Position numbers and translations under genes: made by a program. Positions 12,270 to 22,908 of a stretch of 64,000 bases of DNA are shown here, in pieces. The stretch covers positions 48,578,012 through 48,642,011 of the forward strand of contig OU342630.1 in NCBI GenBank assembly GCA_910589415.1. The letters are read 5' to 3'. Positions within the stretch are counted from its first letter, which is position 1. Every line of letters begins with the position of its first letter. Source of the stretch: Malachius bipustulatus. Its lineage: Eukaryota > Arthropoda > Insecta > Coleoptera > Melyridae. Under the pieces are notes generated by a model. It was not told the origin of the DNA and made no database searches. It worked only from the letters and a program-made list of their open reading frames with translations.

Positions 12270-12390
12270 GTTTGAGTCTAGTCTAGTCTAGTCTAGATCA
12301 TTGATCAGAGACTTTCATTACTAGGTGGCAGCAGCGTCAAAACAGTCTAGTGAAGCAGTGGAAATAATAATTTAGGTTTGAGTCTAGTCT
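12270..12390. repeat. Short tandem GTCTA repeat, repeated unit downstream
   Basis: AGTCT/GTCTA is repeated about five times after the words TTAGGTTTGAGTCTAGTC, and the same leader recurs about 100 bp later at 12371-12392. It is a minor local duplication. Confidence 0.5.
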
Positions 12391-13159
12391 AAAACACGGT
12401 ACGTGTTATATTTCTCGTCACGAGGTGACGGCGTCGTTTCGATGTACTTGAAATAGGCCACTAGTAATACATGTAAAAGTTTACGTTCCATTAGGTTGCA
12501 TACCTACAGACGAATTTTATATTATCAATCAACGTTACAATATTATTTTCATACTTTTCAAATTTTAATTACGTTTTTCTTCTTCTTTTTCTTCATTTTT
12601 ACAGTTAGGTTAGGCAAAAATTGGAGTAATTTTAAATGTTCAAAATAATATACTCTTCCCTGCAATTAATAATAATAATTAGATGGTTAAACTTATTTTT
12701 TTAACTATTAAAGTATATACCTAAAGGCGTTAAAATAGTGTTCCTAATATTATGTAATATGGTCTCTTGATTTTTTTGATCGTACCACGGTTTCTTTCTA
12801 AAAAATTGAATTGTAGATAAATCAAAAAAAATAAAGCAATTTTTCTATTGTGCCATAAGTATACCTAGGCAGGGATTACTCACAAAAGTGTTTTTTTTTT
12901 GTTTTTAATCCAAAAACAAAAAGTCTTTTTAATTTTTCATTAGTCCCCGCAAAAAATAGAATGTAACTATAGATACTTTGGCAATAATTTTTTGACAGCA
13001 GAAAAATGATTTCATTTCCTTTTTTTTTGACTTATACAGGATAGTGCCTATAAATAAGTGGAATAATTCTGTAATTCAAACGGGCGAAATTTAGAAAATG
13101 CGCCCAATGCAGATTGTGTCCTTTCGCGAGATCTCGGTAAAAAAAACGAGTGTATTTTG

Positions 13160-13450
13160 GAAGTCATTTTTTGAAGTTTTTCACGCTAGATCTATCCCAC
13201 TATAATAATATGACGTCATCAACTTATTTTTAATGACAAATATTATTCTTGTTTACTATTTTATTATTGACTTCGGTAGTCCTTTTTATTCTGTTTCCAA
13301 CTGTATAAAATTTTCAATTGTTATACATAGTTAAAATAAATGGAGAAATGTTTTTCTCGAGGCTGTTGCCTGAAAGTTTAAAAATATTGAAAATTCGTTC
13401 TTTGGTTCATAAGCTTGGAAAAAAAATAGAAATGTATCACAATACTTTGT
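13160..13450. repeat. Direct repeat of 15180-15440 (solo foldback arm)
   Basis: This segment matches 15180-15440 in the same orientation through shared words such as TATGACGTCATCAAC, GACTTCGGTAGTCC and TTTGGTTCATAAGC, with a few indels. The second copy is the right arm of the foldback 14656-15721, so this one is a solo arm left by deletion, or a locally duplicated arm. It sits right before the foldback 13549-14477. The 760 bp upstream (12400-13160) are AT-rich and unassigned. Confidence 0.75.
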
Positions 13451-13548
13451 TTACTTTTTGGTAAGTGCTTTATACCCCCACAATCTACTATGATAAGTCA
13501 ACTTTCACTATTTATATCTTTGAAGGAGTATTATATACTTACTCTACT

Positions 13549-14477
13549 TATAGGGTGTTTACTGTAAGGTTGGCCAAACTTCACAGGCTGATTCTTCATA
13601 CTAAAATAAACAAAAAAATTCCCATTAACGTGTATCTGTTTTTGAGATACAGGGTGTGAAAAAAATATTCTTTTTCCAGTTTTTTGACGATATCTGGGAA
13701 ACCGTATGGAATACAATGTTCAGCTCTTATACACACTATGTGCTCACTGATCCTCTTATTTTCGCCGTAAAATGAAAAAATTCAATGGCGTAGATAAAGT
13801 ATTTTGAAGGTTTTAACACCCTAATTTCTACGCCACTGGATTAAATGCTATTTTAGGCAGTGCCTTTGAACCGCTCATGCTTTCTACACCAATAAGGTAC
13901 TATTGGTTAACGGCTCTAAAATGAACCGTTTCCGAGAAAAATTGAATTTTACGAAAGAAAACGTCACTTTTTTAACGATTTTTCAACACCATTTTGGAAA
14001 AATGAAAGTAAGTGAATACTTATTCCTATATTTAATGTTTTCCCTCATAAAATGACATTTTTCTCGGAAACGGTTCACTTTAGAGCCGTCCACCAAGAGT
14101 ACCTTTCTAGTTTAGGAAGCATGGACGGTTCAAAGACGCTACCTAAAATCGCATTTAATCCAGTGGCGTAGAAGTTTGGGTGTCGAAACCCTCAAAATAC
14201 TCTAAATCTACGCCACTGATTTTTTTTAAAACCTTTATTTTACGGCGAAAATAAGGGGATCAGTGAGCACATAGTGTGTATAAGAGCTGAACATTGTATC
14301 TCATACGGTTCCCGAGATATCGTCAAAAAACTGGAAATAGAATATTTCTTCGACACCCTGCGTATCTCAAAAACGGTGCATTTCCGGACACACGTTAATA
14401 TGGAAAATTTTTGTTTACTTTAGTTCGAAGAATCAGCCTGTGAAGTTTGGCCAACCTTACAGTAAACACCCTGTATA
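13549..14477. repeat. Foldback element with TATAGGGTGTTTACTG ends
   Basis: A 929-bp near-palindrome. The left end TATAGGGTGTTTACTGTAAG pairs with the right end, which has the canonical CACCCTGTATA. Inner ends ACAGGGTGTGAAA / GACACCCTGCG again mark a second layer. Arms share CACTATGTGCTCACTGATCC and TCTACGCCACTGGATTAAA with their complements. The interior is non-coding. Close relative: the deletion derivative at 5723-5870. Confidence 0.85.
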
Positions 14478-14655
14478 TGGGAAAACGCTCACTGAAAACG
14501 CAGAACGAAGCCTGAAAAGAGTTATTAATATAAAAAAACCCGTAACGGGGTTGTTTTTTTTTAATTTTACCCCTTTGAGTTATAGAATTAATTTCACTTT
14601 TAGAGGTACCACCCGTTATAAAACAGAGCACTTCTTAGATATAACACTTTATTTA

Positions 14656-15721
14656 TACAGTGTGGAAAGTTAGTAATGAATAAATTAAATAATTCCTTTG
14701 ATATTCATTTTCTGCAAGAAATATCGAAGGGGATATTCGAAGGGGATATGGCGATTTTGACTGTTGCAAACAGTTTCAGCCTTTTTGCAGTTCCTTGTGT
14801 CATTTGTTTTTTTATTTAATTAGTGGGGTAGATCTAAATTTCAAAACGACACTTGCTTTTTTGATTTTTATTTTTGTTTCGATCAACTTCGTGGGCCACT
14901 CTTGATATTTTTGTCCCTAGTTTTACTGCGAGTCATACCTCCCCCTGAATTATTCCTCCAACTCCGTCCGCTACTCCCGGTGACTTCCGTTTTGACAAAA
15001 AAAGAAAACTGAAAACTTTTTTACTCGAAATTTTTTTTGTCCGACGGCTCATAGTTAACCTAGAGACAAAAAATTGTTTTCCCCCCGTTTTTATACCTAT
15101 AGTTTCCCTTCTCCCCACCTCTGAGACTTGTGCCAAATCGACTACATAACAAGAGTGGTCCACTAAGTTCACAGAAACAAAAAAAAAAAAAGAATGTCAT
15201 TTTTTCACGCAAGATCTACCCCACTATAATATGACGTCATCAACTTTTTTGTAATGACAATTATTCTTCTTTACTATTTTATTATTGACTTCGGTAGTCC
15301 TTTTTATTCTGTTTCCAACTGTATAAAAATTTCAATTGTTATACTTGAAATAAATCGAGAAAAACAGCCTGAAAGTTTAAGAATATTAAAAATTCGTTTT
15401 TTGGTTCATAAGCACGAAAAAAAATAGAAAGGTACTTGCTCTACTTGTTACAATTTTACCTATTTAATGTATTTTCTTAATATTTGAACTGTAAGACTGT
15501 TTTTCGGAAGAAAAAAAAAACGGAATAAAAAGTACTACCAACATCAGTGATAAAAAATATTGGTGACGTCATAACAACAAATAAAAATGCCAAAAGGAAC
15601 TGAAAATAGCTGAAAAATATATGCTACAGTCAAAATCGCTCTACCCTTCGATATTTTTTCCAGAAAATCAATACCAACGGAATTATTGAATTTATGTTTA
15701 ATGCTAACTTTCCACTCTGCA
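14656..15721. repeat. Asymmetric foldback between two others
   Basis: The left end TACAGTGTGGAAAGTTAG and the right-end complement TGCAGAGTGGAAAGTTAG pair. Pairing continues through TTTTGACTGT..GCA and GTGGGGTAGATCT on to a centre near 15050. The right arm contains about 300 bp with no partner in the left arm (includes 15240-15440), also present as a solo copy at 13160-13450. It is separated from the preceding foldback by 178 bp and from the next by 8 bp. Confidence 0.7.
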
Positions 15722-15729
15722 CCTACCTA

Positions 15730-16734
15730 TACAGGGTGCACCATGTATCCTTCTCTATATTGCTATCTCCTAACGCTAACAGATACAGGGTCGGTTAAAC
15801 AAGTCCAAAGGAGCGCAATTTTGTGGCCATCTGGATTCCGTCGAGACATACAAGATATCTGTGACCGTTCCTGAAATATCCTGAAAAAACTGAAAAATCG
15901 AGATTTCTTATTTTTGCCATATCTTTTTTATTATTGGAGATTAATGAATAATTTTTTGTGGGCTTACATAAGTCGTCAAGAGCTACCCATCTGACATTTC
16001 AAAAATTTTCAAAGCCGACTAGATCCCAAAATTTTCATAATCAACTTTCGTTTTTCTTATGGCCACCATAGTGTTTTTTTATGTTGTTCGGTATAAAAAA
16101 AATCATAAAAACTAAAAATTGTTAAATTTCAAAAAATAAATTAAAAAAATTTTTATTCTTCTTTTTTCTTTACAAAAAGACACATTTTTAGACCGAATTT
16201 CATAGATAAATTAAAAAACCATAAGGCAAGCACTATTTCGGCGTATTTTACAAATGTTGACGTTTTTCGACGATTTTTTATTAGGTTTATCTTTGAAAAA
16301 TTAAAAATAAAAATTAAAAAATTTTTTTTTGTGAAGTTTAATAATTTTTGGTTTCCATTATTTTTTTCATATCGAACGACATAAAAAAATAATATGGCGG
16401 CCATAAGAAAAACGAAAGTTGACTGTGAAAACTCTTGGATCTAGTAGGCCTTGAAAATTTTTGAAACGTCAGATGGATAGCTCTTAACGGCTTATGTAAG
16501 CCTACAAAAAATTATTTATTAATTTCCAATAATAAAAGAGATAGGAGGAAAATAAGAAATCTCAATTTTTCAGTTTTTTCAGGATATTTCAGGAACTGTC
16601 ACAGATATCTTGCATGTTTTGACGAATTCGAGATGGCCACAAAACTGCGCATCTTTTCTCTAATTTAACCAACCCTGTATCTCTTAGCGTTCAGGAGATA
16701 GCAATATAGAGAAGGATACATGGTGCACCCTGTA
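15730..16734. repeat. Foldback element with TACAGGGTGCACC ends
   Basis: A 1005-bp near-palindrome. Ends TACAGGGTGCACCATGTATC and the complement. An inner pair ATACAGGGTCGGTT / AACCAACCCTGTAT marks a second layer. The centre is at about 16230, where TTAAAAATAAAAATTAAAAA-type sequence faces itself. Open frames inside follow the palindrome and are not genes. Confidence 0.85.
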
Positions 16735-16848
16735 TATGTATGAACTTTCGGTAAAAAAAGAAATCAGCGTAGTGAGTCATTCTATACTCAAAAATTCAAA
16801 ACCCTGGTATAATCTGGTCAATGAGTATCTATATTATCATAGAGAATC

Positions 16849-16889
16849 TTGTCGACCGGTTTCGGGTTACTAGCCCATCCTCAGGACAA
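16849..16889 (-). ncRNA. Hammerhead-like ribozyme with one extra U
   Basis: Read on the minus strand: stem I strand TTGTC (16889-16885), core CTGAGGA (16884-16878), one extra T (16877), GGG and CCC able to form part of stem II around CTAGTAA, core GAAA (16863-16860), then CCGGTC with predicted cleavage after C16854, then GACAA (16853-16849), which pairs exactly with TTGTC. Stem I fits flush on both sides of the core. Stem III would be the self-complementary ACCGGT, which has no loop and therefore suits pairing between two molecules. The inserted U next to stem II departs from the textbook core, so activity is doubtful. Likely a Penelope-like or retrozyme-type relic. Confidence 0.5.
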
Positions 16890-16904
16890 TTGTCAGTTTT
16901 TAAA

Positions 16905-18636
16905 AGTTCCGCAGTTGGAGTACAGAATATTAATCTTTGTGGTAAATTTAATTGAATAACAGGCTCTGAGATGTAAGATGGAAATGAGAAGCACTGGCAC
17001 TGCATACCATTAGGGTAATTATTGCATTTGAAAAACTTTAAAACACTTTAAAATCACATAATTAATATTAAAATAAAATTTAAACCTTCACCATGAGGTG
17101 AAGGGGCGTTCCAAAACCCTTTTGTCAACCAATAAATGTTGGGATGACCGGGAATAAATATAATAATTAGAAAAACTGAAAAATTGTTAAAAACGAGGAC
17201 TTTCTTGAAGAGCTCTTCCTCCTGATGAAAAAAGAAAGGCAAGAAAACACGTTCAGTATTGACAAAAAATTAAGGCACAATCTGTAGATCTGACCCTAAG
17301 ACCATTAAATTATTTAAGATATGACAGGCTGTAGGCCGACGATTAGTGGTACTTGCGTATTGTCAATTTTGTGTTTGGAAATTTCATTTCAAAATAAAAA
17401 TTTCTATTACAAAGGTTACCGTTTGCCGAAAAAAAAAATTGACGAATAAAAATCCAAACAGACTTGGTATATTTTTGAAATAAGAAATTTAATAATCTTA
17501 TAATTACATGTCACACGACCCCACTTTCTCATTTCAAAATGTTCAAAATATCAGACCGGTATTATAGTTACCTCTCTGACGTAGTTGAAAATGGTGGGGG
17601 GGGGGGATTGAAAAAAAAACAGATAATATAAAAAAGATCGACGGGTTCTAGAAGGCTCAAAAGTCGATCATTTTCCTTTTATTGAATTTATCCAGGGATT
17701 TTAAACTCACTTGGTAGAATACAACACAATTTAATAATTGAAACATATCCAGGCAATGCGGTTTAGATCGTGTGCATTGAGGATGGAACACCGAAAACTG
17801 GCAGCACCGCGTGTTTGCTCATGTAAGGTATTCCGGCATTATACATATAGAGGGAAATTCTTTCTTGACATATAAATATGTGATGAGGATTCATTTAAAA
17901 TGCATTCCAATTTTACAGAATCTCTTGCAGTGCAATTAATAAATAATCAATGGAGAAGCGTATGCACTAGCAGAAAATACACCAGCTATTTACCCAAAGC
18001 TCACTGCTAGAATGAACGAATGAAGAAGATAAAAAGATGATTTAATGCCATAAATAATGATGTCATCAGGATCAGAAACGGGAATTACACAAAAACCTGA
18101 GAACATCTTAATAGTTTTTAGTTTATTAGGTTTCTAGGCTATTATTTATAGAGGGTTTATCTATCATGTGATTGAAATTCCTTGCATGGACCGATTAAGT
18201 AATATATAGTGTATGTTATAAATAAAGAAACCTATGGACGCAGTACCAGAAGGGCGAATTTGATCAAGGAGTTCACGGTAAAAATAGTTCAGTTCTTTAG
18301 GGAGCTGGAACTCAAGGGTGCTGTGAAAATTAATCAAGTTCTATGCTTCTAGTCGGAACAAGCAAGGAAAGTCAACAGCACCCTTTTCGAATTTATTCGT
18401 ACGAGATGTCAGAGTTCACTGTGTGGAAAGTTATCCCTTTTGTTTATATTTTCAAGTTCAAAGTGTGAACATGATTGTTGATAAAAGAAGCCCAATTTTC
18501 ACAAAATTGTTTCAGTGAATTAAAAAAATCTACTCAACTCGTGCCCTCTCCCATTAATAGTTTTTTTTTCATCCCCCCATTATTATTAAAATTTAATGAG
18601 AAGGTAACGAAAATAAAATCCAGTCGTCCTTTACCC
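16905..18636. other. No gene recognised
   Basis: AT-rich. Contains an 11-nt G run at 17596-17606. A possible small exon at about 17757-17827 (frame reading AMRFRSCALRMEHRKL) ends in the donor-like CTCAT|GTAAGG, but its family and partners are unknown and I do not call it. Confidence 0.4.
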
Positions 18637-18667
18637 CAGAAGATGGTCCAGTAGACCGAAACCGGTA
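18637..18667 (+). ncRNA. Decayed hammerhead-like sequence
   Basis: CAGAAGA (one change from CTGAAGA), extra T, GGTC/GACC stem II around CAGTA, GAAA at 18658-18661, then the self-complementary ACCGGT. Flanks do not form stem I. The match to the core and to the ACCGGT of the copy at 16849-16889 suggests a relic of the same type, no longer active. Confidence 0.3.
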
Positions 18668-18789
18668 TGATACTTAAAGTAGTGCGTAATAAAGTCATTC
18701 CAAAATTTGACTCTATTTTTTCTTCACCTTCTTATTATTACCATGGATGACTACTGGATGAATTTTAGGAAAATTATTAAAATTTAAGT

Positions 18790-19012
18790 CGCATCATAGT
18801 ATACAACATGAAAAGTTAAAATGGGCACCTGTAAAGCCTCGCTTTTTTTCGATATCTTGAACCCTTTTTGAAAATTGTATAAAAATATCATTTTTCATTT
18901 GTTTATAACTCATATAAACTACTCAATTTAAATTGAAACTGTAAAAGCCATTATTACTGAATTTTCTCGGGAAATAAAAAATACTTACAATAATATACAG
19001 GCAGTCCTGTTT
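18790..19012. repeat. Solo half of the shared foldback core
   Basis: The order of words (CATCATAG.ATAC, CATGAAAAGTTAA, GATATCTTGA, TTTCATTTGTTTATAACTCA, then ATATACAGG.. at 18994) follows one arm of the foldbacks 7901-8776, 9209-10039 and 29045-29905. No facing arm exists nearby, so this is a half-element. Confidence 0.6.
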
Positions 19013-20580
19013 TAAAAAACTGTAACAACCATTCCTATATATTGCATTTTCTCAGAAAATGTGGAAATACTTACTTACAATAATAAAAAAAAGAATGGCC
19101 AGTGTCGTCATGGCTAAAAGTCAGGACCACCATGTATAAAATATTTTACATCAATAATTGAAAGTAAATAAAATTGACCTGATTTTGCATTTTTTTAAAC
19201 TCAAAATTTAAGGACTTTTTGGACGACACCCTTGTCTGTATAATATAATGTTAAGTTATTGTAATAATTGTGTATTTTAAAAATTGTTCAGTTATAAAAA
19301 AATCGAACCTTCATCAGTTGAGTCGAGAGGTATCCTTGATATTCGTAAATAATAAAGCATCCTAGAACATAAAATTTCATAATAAATCAGAAGATACCCA
19401 TATCCATCCCATATAGCACACATATTAAATATGCAAACAGTTTTTGAGGATCAGTTCCCGCATATCGCAGTAAATCCTTCCGATAAAATTATTCTATTAT
19501 GGATTAGCAAGGTTTATGTAGCGCTGGCTCACCCCTAAACCCTTAATAAAAAGTTAACCATGCTGACGTTACAAGCATGAAAGAATAAAGTACCGCAAAA
19601 CAAACAGTTTATGTAATACGAGCGTGTTTCCCAGCCGCGCGAAATTGTTCCCTTAATGAGGATTACATCTCCATTAAATTAACCGCACAATTTTTCCCCT
19701 TCAATTTTCAACAGAGTAATTATTTAATTATTCATATCTGGATAAAAGTTATTCAAACTAAGACACGACGAGTATAGGTATGTGCTGCTCCCTGTATATA
19801 TGGAGTATGGAGTAGAGAAGATGTATTAGAAAAGCCGAGAATAATATCCACCGTGCAGTGTAAATTCTGCACGTTAATATAATGAATAAACCGCAGAAGG
19901 GGTAGCATATACTAGTAGGTACTTCCCCTGCTTGCTGGGAAATGAGAGGTGAGGGGGTGTTTAATATCTCACATAAACTGTGGAATATCTCCACTTGGAG
20001 TAGGATCGGTGTACCTACAATGTATCTTAGAGGTAATAAAATCCGGAAAGTACACTTCTGGGAGCCGTTACACTCCTTTCAAGTCAATTTCCAATCTCTT
20101 GCCCAAATCCTGCATCCGCATAAATATCTACGAATTTATTCCGAAGTAACCGCGGATGCTTTTTAGAATTCGGCCTGCATTGCTAATAGAATGGTAAATT
20201 TACTAATCGACTAATAACCGAAATCCCTTTTTAGGACACCCTGGGGAACAAAATCATTCAGTAGGTACTGATTAAGTAGTAGGTTAATATAAACTGACAT
20301 ACTTATCCCAACCTTGAATAATTATTCTTGTACATTTTGTGTTTATCTTTGTGGAAAATCAGAACCTCTTGTGTCAAGAGAGATTCGAGCTAAAAGATGC
20401 AAATTAAAATGGAAAACTTCATTAATCTGTGACGATCTAAATTCGAATAAAGCTTAGGCCGTGAATGTTTTGTGCTGTTAGAGACTCATCTTTTGCCTTG
20501 CTAGAATTGTCTTTTTTTGAATGACCAGCAGGTTAGTTCCTCGTCTCTATGCTTGATTTCTTTTATTGACATAAAAGATC
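19013..20580. other. No gene recognised
   Basis: AT-rich DNA. Overlapping plus and minus frames of 60-80 codons around 19758-20166 have no recognisable family and no splice context. CACCCTGGGG at 20237 may be a worn transposon end. Confidence 0.4.
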
Positions 20581-20620
20581 TTGTCGACCGGTTTAGGACG
20601 CTAGCTCATCCTCAAGACAA
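20581..20620 (-). ncRNA. Decayed hammerhead-like copy
   Basis: Minus-strand copy of the sequence at 16849-16889: TTGTC, TTGAGGA (first core C changed), a GAGCTAGCGTCC middle, TAAA in place of GAAA, CCGGTC and GACAA. Stem I still pairs perfectly, while two catalytic-core positions are mutated, so it should be inactive. Confidence 0.4.
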
Positions 20621-21936
20621 CTGCCAGTGAGATGTCAACTTTTAAATAAAAAGAAGGTGTTCTAGAAATGATGAGTACTCACTTGTCAGTTTACAAGATT
20701 CGCAATCCCAATAAGGCAAAAAGGTAACGATACGTAATTTTAGGATTTAAAACCGTCTTGGCCTACGAGTTGCATTAATCTTGTGTATTAGTAATACATT
20801 TGCGTCGGCTAATTTGCTGCTGTACCAGTCATGAGTTGTGAGCTATAGAATGACAATAGAGTAAAGCTGCTTAATAGTAAGTTTCGCGTTCTCAAATCTC
20901 CGGGGTATAGATCGGTGGCATAACCCTTTATAGCTCTTAATAATAGACTACTCTAAATAATAGATAATCTTAATTTACGGATTGTAGAGGAGGAATGTCT
21001 TCTGCTTTGATGGTTGAGACCGTCTCTCATCGCCATTCTATACAATGGGCTACCTATCCGTAAACTTTAATGCTGAGGAGAGATGAATTTTGTATTAAAT
21101 CTGGATGTCTTTCTATTAAAATTAGGCATTAAATTAGATCCTATGGAAAAAAAATCAAATTTAATTTTAAGCAATTGAAATATCAGTAACAACCGATATT
21201 ATAAACGCTGCTTGGTTAAGTACATATTACAGTACGATTAAGTTTAAAGTCATATTATGTATCGGTTAAGAATTCACATCCTTCAGGATTTATTTTGTCT
21301 CATTTACGTGGTCCTCATAGAAACCGTCAAGTTTGTCTAAACACTCCTTCCCGCATAAAAAGTATACGTCAACATTGGTTTTGAATGAGAATTAAATGCA
21401 CAACACAGCGGATAGAATGTTATTACGTGAATAAATTTTATGTAGTTGTCAGTGGCTGTCAAACTGACTTAAACCGTTCAATTCATTGTTTGAACGATTC
21501 CTTTAATAATTTACGCTCATTCGCACCTTCAAATTTAACTATTTGACATTTTCTGGTGAAATGAAAAATCTTAATTCGGACGGTCAGTATGACATCACAT
21601 ATGCCGTTTTAAACTTAATCGTACCATAGTTAGTTATCTCGCAGTTAACTCTAACTCCGAGTTAGGACTCATCGACCAATGAAACACGAGGCATGATTAT
21701 CGCTGTAGTCAATTCACCGTGCTTGACTATCGGTATAGCTAGTCACGAGGAAGTATAGGAAAATATTACATTATTATGAGTTGTATAATCTCATTAATCA
21801 AACGTCAGTGTGATTTTTCAATTTAAATTCCTCTTTTGTCAAATTAGATTCCCTTTATACCAAATGCTTCCCCAATAATTGAAATCGTAATTGCTTCGAT
21901 TCGGAGCTGTTGTGCCGTGGTCCATGGAGATTTGCT
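20621..21936. other. No gene recognised; remnant of a repeat shared with 27.1 kb
   Basis: Contains ATATTATAAACGCTGCTTGG at 21198, whose complement occurs near 27145-27165, and ACTCCGAGTTAGG at 21655, also matched near 27121-27135. These look like pieces of one dispersed MITE family. Otherwise AT-rich and unassigned. Confidence 0.4.
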
Positions 21937-21977
21937 CCGAACGTTTCGTCTACAGCTGCAGTAGACATCATCAGCGG
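21937..21977 (-). ncRNA. Hammerhead-like motif with one extra U
   Basis: Minus strand: CCG (21977-21975), core CTGATGA (21974-21968), extra T (21967), strong 6-bp stem II GTCTAC/GTAGAC (21966-21961 with 21953-21948), GAAA (21947-21944), self-complementary ACGT, a T as cleavage base (21940), then CGG (21939-21937) pairing with CCG. All helices can be drawn, but stem I is only 3 bp and the extra U is outside the canonical core. The long minus-strand open frame across this site (21855-22178) reads through the ribozyme and is probably not a gene. Confidence 0.4.
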
Positions 21978-22105
21978 TTTTACATAAATCATATGCCAAA
22001 CTAGGAAAAGCAATTGACAAAAGAGCAAAACCAAAAGAAAAAGACTAACTAACATTATCACCTGATAATGATCAAAGTTTGTTTCACCTATCTTTCTATT
22101 CATCA

Positions 22106-22908
22106 GCAAAAAATGTCCTCGCAGCGGTTCGCAGCTACCTGATCGCCACACTAGTTTCTTGTTGTTGGTGAAGAACACTTCTAAGATGTTGAGAACTAAT
22201 AATTAATTATTAATAATTGTTGTTAATTTATATTGAAGCAGGGTTCGTCTCGATCTCGCGTGTCTTTCGTGGAGTGTTTCTTCCCGATAGAAAAGGAATT
22301 TTTCCAAGTGCAATGCCACCACCACCGGTAATAATTGCGCGACCCATAAACGAATTGAAAATAAACAAAAATAAACACAAACGACATTATAATAGCAGCC
22401 CGAAGAATACAAATTTTGAGGTAATCTAATAGAAGTACATCAGATTAGGATAGTCATGCAGGTTAGGTAATTTTTTCCCTTGCCCTTACGGCTTTTTCTA
22501 TGTCATCTAAATGTTATACAGCGGCTATTATAAAGCCTTCATTAAGTTAACGGGCAGATTTCTGTGTCAATTTCTTTAAAAATACATAGGTATATTATGT
22601 ATTTTTAAAATTTGATTCACTTGTATAGACTTAATTTCAAATTGCAATTTTGATTTTTTTGATTCATTTCGGAAAAAAGCTACTTTCTCGATAAGTTAAA
22701 AATCACTCTGTATATCTGATTAGAGCAAAATAAGTTTTTAAGCAAACACACATTTTTTTGTCCTCAAAGTTCTTTACATATAAGTCAAAAATAAAAATTT
22801 TTCCCACATCTTTCAATCTTAGCTCAACATCTTAGAAGTGTTCTTTACCAACAGCAAGAAGCAAGAAGCTAGTGTGGCGATCTGGTAGCTGCGAACCCCT
22901 GCGAGGAC
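22106..22908. repeat. Inverted pair of ~90-bp retroelement fragments
   Basis: The segment 22106-22200 read on the minus strand matches 22819-22908 on the plus strand (CTCAACATCTTAGAAGTGTT, GTGTGGCGATC.GGTAGCTGC, TGCGAGGACATT). The left copy is continuous with the hammerhead-like motif at 21937-21977, so the pair looks like a hammerhead-bearing retroelement with an inverted partial copy, the arrangement also seen at 25302-26116. Between them, 22241-22328 is moderately GC-rich with a GCAG acceptor and a CCACCG|GTAATA donor, but no protein family is visible. Confidence 0.5.

Noticed and set aside
19310..19345. CTGATGAAGGTTCG on the minus strand, a possible hammerhead core
   Set aside because: No GAAA follows at the right distance and no stem II forms.
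21855..22178. 107-codon minus-strand open frame with a hydrophobic stretch
   Set aside because: It reads straight across the hammerhead-like motif at 21937-21977 and a repeat fragment; composition is explained by the repeat.
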